A stretch of 7,612 nucleotides of DNA from CAZNER01 sp964572065 (GCA_964572065.1 CAZNER010000089.1:1-7612), one strand, 5' to 3'; counted from the stretch's first letter, positions 1 to 6,106 are shown. The notes: generated from the sequence alone by a model not told the origin. Program-made: numbers and translations.

Positions 1-28
1 GATTGCTACAATCCATATTATAAATATC

Positions 29-51
29 ATATAAAAAGAATATAAAAAAAA
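29..51 (+). promoter_or_regulatory. Candidate archaeal promoter (TATA region) of the four-gene operon
   Basis: Two overlapping TATA-like stretches, CATATAAAAA at 29-38 and AATATAAAAAAAA at 39-51, lie 25-47 bases upstream of the first ATG at 76. The first would place transcription start near 55-60, giving a short leader that still includes the weak ribosome-site-like AAAGGAT at 62-67. The flanking DNA is all AT-rich, so the exact box cannot be chosen by eye. Confidence 0.4.
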
Positions 52-75
52 TCACACAGAAAAGGATTAATAACT

Positions 76-567
76 ATGAGAGTTGAAAATGAATGGAAAG
101 GAGAGGAATTAATCTCCAATCTTGCCACATTAGTCCTATTTGGAGGGCTAATCTTTTGTTTTATAACCATGATCTTGGAATCCTCCAAGATAGTCACCTT
201 TCCTCTAACCCCTATTTCTATGGTTTTTATTTTCGTATTATTAGGGATAATTGTAGGTGGTGGATTCATTATTGGTTTAAAAATAGCGAACCTGAATGCT
301 GGTACAATCCTTCTTACGGGAATGGGAACTCAAGGGAGGAGACTGGGAGAATTATTTATATTTGAGGTGGCGAAAGTAATCAAAACGGAGAAACTACCCC
401 AGTCGGCATTATTGGAAACCCAGCAATATATTGAGGCAAATAAAAGGGCAGTAGAACGAGTTAACAAAGGAATGTATAAACATCTTAAAATCACGAATAA
501 GATTCTCATGCTCCCTGAGACTAAAGCTTCATATACTACACCCCAAGACGAGGAGGAGGATTTATGA
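76..567 (+). CDS. Two-helix membrane protein with basic cytoplasmic C-terminal domain
   Basis: A 163-residue protein that I do not recognise. Two hydrophobic segments are visible, about residues 12-34 and 44-70. The second is rich in Gly and Ile (GIIVGGGFIIG). The remaining roughly 90 residues are soluble, helical-looking and basic, ending in an acidic tail (DEEEDL). The positive-inside rule puts the C-terminal domain, and hence the N-terminus, in the cytoplasm. The ATG at 76 has AAAGGAT upstream. The stop overlaps the next start (ATGA at 564-567), so translation is probably coupled. It is the first gene of the operon that ends in the ATPase, so a membrane anchor or pore-like partner of that ATPase is plausible. 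Spindle-virus coat proteins also have two hydrophobic segments, but the long soluble tail argues against a simple match. The gene is confident; the role is unknown. Confidence 0.85.
   Translation: MRVENEWKGEELISNLATLVLFGGLIFCFITMILESSKIVTFPLTPISMVFIFVLLGIIVGGGFIIGLKIANLNAGTILLTGMGTQGRRLGELFIFEVAKVIKTEKLPQSALLETQQYIEANKRAVERVNKGMYKHLKITNKILMLPETKASYTTPQDEEEDL
551..558 (+). promoter_or_regulatory. Strong Shine-Dalgarno site for gene 2
   Basis: The purine run AGGAGGAG lies inside the end of gene 1, about five to six bases before the ATG at 564. Together with the ATGA overlap it supports translational coupling of genes 1 and 2 and fixes the start of gene 2. Confidence 0.7.
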
Positions 568-1550
568 AACAGATCTATTATAAGCTACGAAACTATATTC
601 TTATGAGACTGCGAAAAGCAGCACCCGGAGGTCATGCTCTCCTTGGAGAAAAGGAGGATTTACATAAGAAAAGCGATGTATTTCTTTCCATGGTAGGATT
701 TGATTTATATAGAAAATTCGGCTATAGTGATCTAGTAAGTGCTCGGAACCCAGATATTAATAATCCTGTTCATGCATACCTTCATCGAAAATATCGCAAT
801 TATATGCATCTCATCTCGGAGAATGTAATAGATTTAGCCTGCTTATATGCTCAACGGTTTTTCACTCCCGAATTACTGAAATTAGCAGAGCCGATTCTTA
901 TAGAAACTTATTACAAATCGGAATTGCTCTTACGAAGGCCCCATGAGTTTGACAATTTTCCAGGACAACCTTTTTCTCGAGTAACCTTATATACGTCCCG
1001 AGATTTTGAGGATGCGTTTTATTGGCAATATCGAACACCTTGGCCCATTGATGGGTATAAAACCCCTTGTACGGTTGGGCATGGACATTTTGCTCAAATT
1101 GGTTGGTCTGATTGGCAAAAACCCGCAGTATTATTACTCCATGCTCATGGAAAGGATGAAATTTTGGAACAAGCCATTGTGGATGCTAAAAGTATTGACG
1201 GTGAGATCAAGGATCTTATGCAAACCATTATCCATAATCTTCGAACAATAGAGGAGCCCGTTCTAGGACGATTGGATGAGGCTGAACGAGAAAATGCTCA
1301 TTGGAGGGAACGATATACCAAGTTAAAGAACAAAGCCGATATTATGAGAGACGAAGATCTAGATGCATTAGAGGAGGAACTCCAGAATCGTCAAACCCAT
1401 GCCCAAGCCAACCCTAAGAAACGAAATTGGGGTCTTGTGCTACTTTATGGAGGGATCTTCATAGGACTGATTGTGCTTATTGCTATGATAATAAATACCA
1501 ATTTAGCTAATCTTCCTATTCCAGGTAATACTACCATATCCACACCTTAA
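564..1550 (+). CDS. Coiled-coil protein with single C-terminal membrane helix
   Basis: A 328-residue protein of no family I recognise. Residues 1-195 form a soluble domain rich in aromatic residues and Arg, with two HxH pairs (H173/H175 and H193/H195). Residues about 200-280 are strongly charged and heptad-like, consistent with a coiled coil. A single hydrophobic helix at about 289-311 follows a basic stretch (PKKRNW), and a short polar tail of 17 residues contains one N-T-T sequon. The basic residues before the helix predict the bulk in the cytoplasm and the tail outside, a near tail-anchored layout with no signal peptide. It overlaps gene 1 by four bases and has an excellent ribosome site. 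Likely a cytoplasm-facing membrane scaffold for the ATPase made three genes later. A structural or virion protein is the alternative. Confidence 0.85.
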   Translation: MKQIYYKLRNYILMRLRKAAPGGHALLGEKEDLHKKSDVFLSMVGFDLYRKFGYSDLVSARNPDINNPVHAYLHRKYRNYMHLISENVIDLACLYAQRFFTPELLKLAEPILIETYYKSELLLRRPHEFDNFPGQPFSRVTLYTSRDFEDAFYWQYRTPWPIDGYKTPCTVGHGHFAQIGWSDWQKPAVLLLHAHGKDEILEQAIVDAKSIDGEIKDLMQTIIHNLRTIEEPVLGRLDEAERENAHWRERYTKLKNKADIMRDEDLDALEEELQNRQTHAQANPKKRNWGLVLLYGGIFIGLIVLIAMIINTNLANLPIPGNTTISTP

Positions 1551-1594
1551 ATTACTAGCTATCCTTATACTTTATTCGAGGTTGAGAAATAATA

Positions 1595-2050
1595 ATGTCG
1601 CAAAGTGATGTGAACTGGAATCAAATGTACCAGATGAAGTTTGGACTCTCTATTATGGAACATTTAGATGGGCTCCGAACAGAAATCTTGGTGGAGGTTG
1701 AAAAAGGGGGTTCTATTAGGGATGAAACCCGCAGGGAGACTTCCCAAGTCATAGCTCTAATGAACACGGCAGGGGATGCAATCTCTAATGATATCCTTCG
1801 GATAATGGCAGATAAACTTCAAGATGCATTAGAACCTCAATATCCTTATAACTTTATAGACACCAATCTTATAGATAAACGATTTTCCAATTATAAAAAA
1901 GCTTTTAGGCGGGCAATCTCTAAACATAATCAGGTATGGGATAGTCAATATCAAAACTTAGCTCGTATGATGCTTTCTCAACGACCCGAGGATGCGAAAA
2001 AGGACCTTACCTTACCCGAGAAATTTAAAGAGTGGTTTAAAAAGAAATGA
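1595..2050 (+). CDS. Small helical soluble protein preceding the ATPase
   Basis: A 151-residue, mostly helical, charged protein with no membrane segment, cysteine cluster or recognised motif. The N-terminal half has an amphipathic pattern (residues 12-85, including a run of Arg and Glu near 43-49). The C-terminal half is basic and ends in FKEWFKKK. It starts 44 bases after gene 2 with a GAGGT element at 1578-1582, about 12 bases before the ATG, which is longer than ideal. Its TGA overlaps the first ATG of the ATPase gene (ATGATG at 2047-2052), so the two are probably translated together at similar levels. That makes an adaptor or subunit of the ATPase the simplest guess. No function can be read from the sequence itself. 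Confidence 0.82.
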   Translation: MSQSDVNWNQMYQMKFGLSIMEHLDGLRTEILVEVEKGGSIRDETRRETSQVIALMNTAGDAISNDILRIMADKLQDALEPQYPYNFIDTNLIDKRFSNYKKAFRRAISKHNQVWDSQYQNLARMMLSQRPEDAKKDLTLPEKFKEWFKKK

Positions 2051-3831
2051 TGCAAAAAAGACAGGAACTGTATCGAAACAGCATTGAAGCGGAATTAGAC
2101 AAATTAAAGACAGAGAATTTCTGTAAGGAATATCAATTCGATAAGTTAGGGGATGAAGAGAATTTCAATGAGCGTTTTAATGATCCTTTTATACGGCAAT
2201 TCTTAGAGTGGGATAGGACACAAGACTTCTTTTATGATATTGATCGTCAGATTCTCATTCAATCTAATGAAGTTATTATGATATATGGCCCAAAAGGGAT
2301 GGGTAAATCTAGTATTTTACGAAAGCTTATGAAATATTGGCAAGAACGGTTCTTTGTCTTAAAGCATGCAATGGTAAATAAACACGGACTTATCAATTAT
2401 ATTGCATTTTCAGATAGTCAATTACGATCTATCATTCGAATAGCCAAAGAGGGGGATATTCTTGGTCGAGACGAATCTCCTGTGGCTGCTGGTGTGGGAA
2501 CCCGAACGGATATTAATGCCCTCCAGAATTTCATTAATCAAACAAGGGAATATCAGACCTCGTCAATATTCGTAAATCCTGAGAAAATAAATAATCTTTC
2601 CGGGATCGATTATTATTTAGAGGTTGCGGGGAAGAAGGGAATTTATATCTGTCCTAAATGTCATAAGGAATATATTAATTTAGAGAAATGTCCTGAATGT
2701 CGCATACCTCTAGAGCTCGTCTATAAAAAAAGTAAAACCCGGTGTATCTGGTATGATAGGCGAGGGATTCTTATGGGTTTTATCTATCTTGCGTTAGATG
2801 ATGATGAGCAATTTGCAGAGGAATATCATAAGAAAAAGATTTCCAATATTAAAAGTACCGTATTACATGGAGGGGAAGTCCACAGCCATTATGATAAGGA
2901 ACGATTTATGGCGGATCTTATAAAACTATATGACTTCTGTACCGAATGTGGAGCTAGTAGTCTAGCCGATGTAAAAACACTATTAGCCAATTTTAATCTT
3001 CAATTTGATACCCTCTCCGACCCCGAACAAATCATTGCGGGGAGCACTAATTATATTGAAGATATTGTTCGAAATGTCTTTAATGCGTTAAAGGGGAATC
3101 TCTTAGGGAACCCTCTAAAAGAATATATTCAAAACTCCCAAGAACCCAATATATCTGAAGACGAGGAGGATAGTCTTCCTTTATCCTATGAGGAATTCGA
3201 TCGATTAGAACAAGAACAAGCTAAGGACATGTCCTTAACAAAAACAGAAGACCTACACATTCCTCCCCCTCTTGAATTTATTGATTATGTTTGCTCCGAG
3301 GATAAACTTTTTGAGCTTATTAAGAAAAATAAACGCTGGCATCAACCTGATCGAGATATTGAAATATATCGTATGAATAAAGATTCAACTAAATCTCAAA
3401 CCCAAATAGGTAAGATCTTCAAGATAGACTTTTCTACTATTTCATGTCAAGTAAAAAAAGTCCAAGGAGCTCTAAACGAGTATAAAGGAAAGGATTTCGA
3501 AGCTTTTGTGGAAAAGAGATTAAAAAAAAGCAGACGTTTCAGTAAAGTACTAAAACAAGGGAATCCAGGAGAGTCTGATATTTTTGCCTATTCAAAAGAT
3601 GATACCGAACTCTTTATCTATAGTCTTAAAAATCTTTCCATTAACAAATCTCCTTTTTGGTTGAGCCTTGCGGAATTGAAACCAGAAATAAAAGATGCTC
3701 TTTTCTACGAACATGACTACAAAACAAATATGATCCTCTTAATTTTCGATAATTATCATAATAAGGTTATTCAAATCGTCTATGATTTTCATAACCCCCA
3801 ACATATTGAACTTAGTAAATATATAAAATGA
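2047..3831 (+). CDS. P-loop ATPase with inserted zinc ribbon, HTH and C-terminal PD-(D/E)XK-like nuclease domain
   Basis: A 594-residue soluble multidomain protein. Walker A is GPKGMGKS (81-88) after a beta strand (VIMIY). A Walker B-like segment is GDILGRDE (136-143). It is followed by GVGT (149-152), an L-x-F-x4-R-E helix and SSIFVNPE (172-179), an order resembling Zot/FtsK-HerA-type translocation ATPases. A zinc ribbon (C202, C205, C215, C218) is inserted within the ATPase fold, and a further CxxC is at 298-301. An acidic linker (about 366-400) leads to an HTH (about 447-475, recognition segment STIS) and then a nuclease-like domain: FE at 484-485, D511 in ESDIF, and SLK at 526-528. The order ATPase, HTH, nuclease recalls archaeal ATPases carrying DUF234, but the core differs. 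The start is ATG 2047 or 2050. A DNA-translocating or DNA-processing motor is likely; packaging, transfer and defence cannot be separated. Confidence 0.85.
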   Translation: MMQKRQELYRNSIEAELDKLKTENFCKEYQFDKLGDEENFNERFNDPFIRQFLEWDRTQDFFYDIDRQILIQSNEVIMIYGPKGMGKSSILRKLMKYWQERFFVLKHAMVNKHGLINYIAFSDSQLRSIIRIAKEGDILGRDESPVAAGVGTRTDINALQNFINQTREYQTSSIFVNPEKINNLSGIDYYLEVAGKKGIYICPKCHKEYINLEKCPECRIPLELVYKKSKTRCIWYDRRGILMGFIYLALDDDEQFAEEYHKKKISNIKSTVLHGGEVHSHYDKERFMADLIKLYDFCTECGASSLADVKTLLANFNLQFDTLSDPEQIIAGSTNYIEDIVRNVFNALKGNLLGNPLKEYIQNSQEPNISEDEEDSLPLSYEEFDRLEQEQAKDMSLTKTEDLHIPPPLEFIDYVCSEDKLFELIKKNKRWHQPDRDIEIYRMNKDSTKSQTQIGKIFKIDFSTISCQVKKVQGALNEYKGKDFEAFVEKRLKKSRRFSKVLKQGNPGESDIFAYSKDDTELFIYSLKNLSINKSPFWLSLAELKPEIKDALFYEHDYKTNMILLIFDNYHNKVIQIVYDFHNPQHIELSKYIK

Positions 3832-3966
3832 TCCCATACTCTTATTTTTGAAAATCACTTCTTTTATAATATTTTGCCTTTCTAAGCAATTTTACCCCAT
3901 ATTTCTTCTTTTCCCTCTATAATATGAAAGCTATTGAAAAAATCCCATCCTTCCATATTCATTACT

Positions 3967-3996
3967 ATCATTCATTCTTCTTATATAATGAATGAT
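3967..3996. repeat. Perfect 10-bp inverted repeat enclosing a TATA-like element
   Basis: ATCATTCATT at 3967-3976 and AATGAATGAT at 3987-3996 are exact reverse complements separated by ten bases (CTTCTTATAT). The loop and the start of the right arm together read TTATATAATG, a good TATA-like element. A second pair, ATCCCA at 3942-3947 and TGGGAT at 4005-4010, encloses it. This could be an operator over a promoter, or a cruciform-forming site. No coding gene follows within 400 bases. Confidence 0.6.
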
Positions 3997-4052
3997 TATA
4001 CTTTTGGGATCCTTCCTCCTCTCTCTTTTTCAAAATTGGGATATACTCCTTC

Positions 4053-4108
4053 AAAAGCTATGAGATGCAAAAATCACGAGCTTTTTTGAAAATAGACGCA
4101 GATCTCAT
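4053..4108. repeat. Two overlapping, mutually exclusive inverted repeats
   Basis: AAAAGCT at 4053-4059 is complementary to AGCTTTT at 4079-4085, and the adjacent ATGAGAT at 4060-4066 is complementary to ATCTCAT at 4102-4108. The two stems interleave: the left arms are contiguous and the right arm of the first lies inside the loop of the second. In RNA only one stem, or a pseudoknot, could form. Each stem is only seven base pairs, so chance cannot be excluded in AT-rich DNA. Confidence 0.35.
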
Positions 4109-4192
4109 CAAAACCCTTTGAAAACACTCGAAATATGCTTTTTCTCTATAATACCTAACACTTATATGTTACTGTTGAGAAGTATACTAATC

Positions 4193-4200
4193 TTTTTTTT
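4193..4200 (+). terminator. T8 tract, possible plus-strand transcription terminator
   Basis: Eight consecutive T residues on the plus strand in the gap after the ATPase gene. Archaeal RNA polymerase terminates at such U-tracts without needing a hairpin. It would end read-through from the upstream operon, or a short RNA started at the TATA-like element near 3981. Earlier T-rich patches (3844-3848, 3862-3866) could also act after the ATPase stop. Confidence 0.4.
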
Positions 4201-4230
4201 GGTCCAAAGTGAAAAATACCCCGTAAAATC

Positions 4231-4350
4231 ACCTTGAGGAAAAGCCTGCACCAGATGGTGCCCTGGGAGGGGACGGTACCAACTTCGCAACTATCAAATC
4301 CTCCCGACAAATCATTGTCTACTCTAAGGATATGAAATTGTTAATCCTTC
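4231..4350 (+). ncRNA. Candidate structured RNA (GC-rich island with several hairpins)
   Basis: By hand count 44 of 80 bases at 4231-4310 are G or C, and 26 of 40 at 4241-4280, in a region otherwise clearly AT-rich. Perfect self-complementary pairs follow one another: GCACC 4248-4252 with GGTGC 4257-4261, GGGAGG 4265-4270 with CCTCCC 4300-4305, GACAA 4306-4310 with TTGTC 4315-4319, and AAGGAT 4326-4331 with ATCCTT 4344-4349. GGTGCC 4257-4262 can alternatively pair with GGTACC 4275-4280 (one G-U), so a switch is conceivable. It is not a tRNA, 5S or SRP RNA by eye. The strand is assumed from the co-oriented neighbours, and the boundaries are approximate. It lies just upstream of the next operon, so a cis-regulatory element or an independent RNA is possible. 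Confidence 0.45.
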
Positions 4351-4367
4351 AATATAGCTCCCCTATG

Positions 4368-4377
4368 TTTATATAAT
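4368..4377 (+). promoter_or_regulatory. TATA box of the zinc-ribbon/JAMM operon
   Basis: TTTATATAAT lies about 42-51 bases before the ATG at 4419. A start about 25 bases downstream of the box would give a leader of roughly 15-20 bases. No Shine-Dalgarno sequence precedes this ATG (context AGCAATCTCAATG), which suits a short-leader archaeal transcript. This is the cleanest plus-strand TATA element in the gap. Confidence 0.6.
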
Positions 4378-4418
4378 CTCCAAAACAATTATTATGTAAA
4401 TATAAAACAGCAATCTCA

Positions 4419-5357
4419 ATGACGAATCAATTTATCAAGAAAAAGATCAAGGTTAAGGGACATACACGACGAGATCCAAGGTCCAAGAAACGGGTTAATG
4501 TACGTTCATACCAACGGAATCAACGTTTTAGAGATTATGGGTCCATTTCCAAAACACGAGCCCAAATTCTATTTAACCAGAGATCACAGAGGGCTAGAAC
4601 GATGGACTTAAAAACCACGTCAAAGAAAGTATTTGAGAATCCCAATGAAAAATGGAGTGAGAATATCGATAAATCGGACGTAAAAGGCATAGATACCAAA
4701 CAATTATCCTGGGAAAAAGATTGGAAGACCGCAGAGAATATTCAAAGAACCATGGAAGCAGCACGAGATCCCAAGAAAAAGGTATTTATCTCCCAAGTCC
4801 AAAACTTTGCATTAGAACAACAACACCCAGTATCCGACCTTCAATTTCGAAATTCCACATTGAGATATGCTTTTCCTTCCTATAAAGAATATGTAGAGCA
4901 ATGGACCTATAAAAAACTAGGGATACCACATAGAGAGAAAGCACCTCGTAAGAAATGCTCTCGTTGTGGTAAATTATTTGATAAACGAATTCTAACTGAT
5001 GGTAAATGCCCAACTTGTTACTGGGAACATATACATGCTATGGCTCTTATGGGAGCATCCCCTTCCCAAATCGATAAAGAAAGCTCTCGATTTAGACGGC
5101 AATTAGCCTTCTATATTAGGAAAAAGAATACCCCTCAAACCGTACGTCTTGTTGAGATCGATATTTGGACTAATGATTTAGATAGGTTTGAAGAGGACTT
5201 CTCGAAAATGAATGATGTAAAAATGGATGAAACCCAGATTATAAATCAAGGTGACGAGCAAGGGAAACGATATGCAATCTTCTATCGAAATTTTGGAGGA
5301 AAATTAAAATATCCTAAACAAACCTATTATCAACTAAATAATAGCTGGGAGACGTAA
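4419..5357 (+). CDS. Basic protein with N-terminal VKGHTR motif and four-cysteine zinc ribbon
   Basis: A 312-residue protein without membrane segments. The first 60 residues are extremely basic and contain two similar six-residue units, VKGHTR (12-17) and VRSYQR (28-33). The middle is charged and probably helical. A zinc ribbon follows: C180, C183, C197, C200 (CSRC, 13 residues, CPTC). The last 90 residues contain a strand-rich segment (TVRLVEIDIW at 241-250) of no family I recognise. The basic N-terminus and the zinc ribbon together suggest nucleic-acid binding, and the VKGH motif recurs at the same position in the next protein. The frame has no better upstream start. The stop is two bases before the next ATG, so the pair is one transcript. 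It could be a virion-internal or DNA-binding protein of a mobile element; the role is unproven. Confidence 0.85.
   Translation: MTNQFIKKKIKVKGHTRRDPRSKKRVNVRSYQRNQRFRDYGSISKTRAQILFNQRSQRARTMDLKTTSKKVFENPNEKWSENIDKSDVKGIDTKQLSWEKDWKTAENIQRTMEAARDPKKKVFISQVQNFALEQQHPVSDLQFRNSTLRYAFPSYKEYVEQWTYKKLGIPHREKAPRKKCSRCGKLFDKRILTDGKCPTCYWEHIHAMALMGASPSQIDKESSRFRRQLAFYIRKKNTPQTVRLVEIDIWTNDLDRFEEDFSKMNDVKMDETQIINQGDEQGKRYAIFYRNFGGKLKYPKQTYYQLNNSWET
5347..5351 (+). promoter_or_regulatory. Shine-Dalgarno-like site for the JAMM gene
   Basis: GGGAG lies inside the end of the zinc-ribbon gene, eight bases before the ATG at 5360. It supports that start and coupled translation across the two-base gap. Confidence 0.5.
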
Positions 5358-5359
5358 TC

Positions 5360-6106
5360 ATGCCAGGACAACATAAATCAAGATCGATCTCGGTTAAAGG
5401 GCATTATCGAACCTATTATGTAACTGACGGGAAGGGAGGGTACAAACAAAAACGCAAATATATTAAGAAACATAAACGTACTATCAAACATTTGAAGGGC
5501 ATAACAATCCCAACCTCTATGAAGGCACGATTAGGAAGCCCCCGAACTATGACAAAGAAAGTCCCCGATAATCTCATTGAAGGCATTAAGACGTTATGTA
5601 AGGATCAAGATCATGAATATTCGGTTGATATTGATTTCGAACGCACGTTGGACACACCAGAACAAATGCTTGTAATGAAGGGAGGCCCCCATAGCACGAT
5701 CAAGGTGGGAGATTTCGAAATGTTTGGTCATACTCATCCTAATATGTCATATCCCCATCCCTCTATTGCTGATCTTCATTCTATGCAATTAATGCACCCT
5801 GAATTCATTGTCGCCCAAAAAACGGGGAAGACCATAATTCTAAATATTGAGGATTTCGATCGGTGGCGAGAATGGAAAGCAGCTCATTCATATCGAGAAA
5901 ATAAACATACAAGGGCAGGTACGGTGGATTCGAAATACGGTCGAGACGCATTCTTTCGACGTACGGGAGTACGGGCTTATCCTATGGTTAAGAACTTAAA
6001 GATCGAATTACGAGACGATCCCCATAGAGAAAAAACATTTCCCCGGACCAAAGCATATCCTCCCCATGTGAGTAGGAATGTCTTATGGCCTGAGGACAAA
6101 AAATAA
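5360..6106 (+). CDS. JAMM (JAB/MPN-like) metalloprotease candidate with N-terminal VKGHYR motif
   Basis: A 248-residue soluble protein. Residues 1-47 are a basic leader with VKGHYR (12-17) and a related IKKHKR (35-40), matching the start of the preceding protein. The JAB/MPN signature follows: a candidate catalytic Glu at 86 (DHEYS), then GHTHP (H124, H126) and PSIAD (S135, D138), and a core strand with FIVAQKTGKTIIL after it. In known JAMM enzymes the two His and the Asp bind zinc and the Ser and Glu act in catalysis, cleaving isopeptide or peptide bonds. Here eight residues rather than the usual seven separate the second His from the Ser. The C-terminal 85 residues are basic and unassigned. 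Substrates could be ubiquitin-like modifiers or a virion protein; none is encoded in the window. The family call is fairly firm, activity is not. Confidence 0.85.
   Translation: MPGQHKSRSISVKGHYRTYYVTDGKGGYKQKRKYIKKHKRTIKHLKGITIPTSMKARLGSPRTMTKKVPDNLIEGIKTLCKDQDHEYSVDIDFERTLDTPEQMLVMKGGPHSTIKVGDFEMFGHTHPNMSYPHPSIADLHSMQLMHPEFIVAQKTGKTIILNIEDFDRWREWKAAHSYRENKHTRAGTVDSKYGRDAFFRRTGVRAYPMVKNLKIELRDDPHREKTFPRTKAYPPHVSRNVLWPEDKK

Larger units (their letters stand above)
3832..4418. other. 587-base gene-free region with inverted repeats and a GC-rich island
   Basis: No convincing coding frame is present; the best is a 23-codon frame at 3924-3995. The left two thirds are AT-rich and contain nested inverted repeats around a TATA-like element, overlapping stems near 4053-4108 and a T8 tract at 4193-4200. 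The right third contains the GC-rich island and the promoter of the next operon. It separates two co-oriented operons, so it must carry at least the terminator of the first and the promoter of the second. It is longer than those two need, which suggests a regulatory RNA, an origin or a packaging/transfer site. Confidence 0.7.

Noticed and set aside
27..269. Minus-strand frame of 80 codons over gene 1
   Set aside because: Antisense shadow of the membrane protein gene, no promoter or ribosome site, and composition that mirrors the plus-strand hydrophobic codons.
93..365. Plus-strand frame of 90 codons inside gene 1
   Set aside because: Frame-shifted shadow. The real frame gives clean membrane helices and couples to gene 2.
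1006..1251. Plus-strand frame of 81 codons inside gene 2
   Set aside because: Lies wholly within the coding frame of the coiled-coil protein and lacks start signals.
3924..3995. 23-codon frame starting at an ATG after CTATAAT
   Set aside because: Short, low-complexity composition, no ribosome site, and overlaps the inverted repeat. Most likely chance.
4236..4262. RNase P-like conserved segment (GAGGAAAAG followed by GC-rich bases)
   Set aside because: It resembles the start of the conserved GAGGAAAGTCC motif, but the AGTCC part is wrong and none of the 3' conserved segments of RNase P RNA is found downstream.
4264..4310. tRNA or H/ACA guide RNA in the GC island (stem CCTCCC followed by GACA)
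   Set aside because: The stem encloses only about 29 bases, too few for a cloverleaf and without T-arm GGTTCRA. For H/ACA there is no room for a pocket, upper stem and K-turn.
4786..5013. Minus-strand frame of 75 codons
   Set aside because: Antisense to the zinc-ribbon gene, whose cysteine motif in this stretch is clearly the real coding signal.
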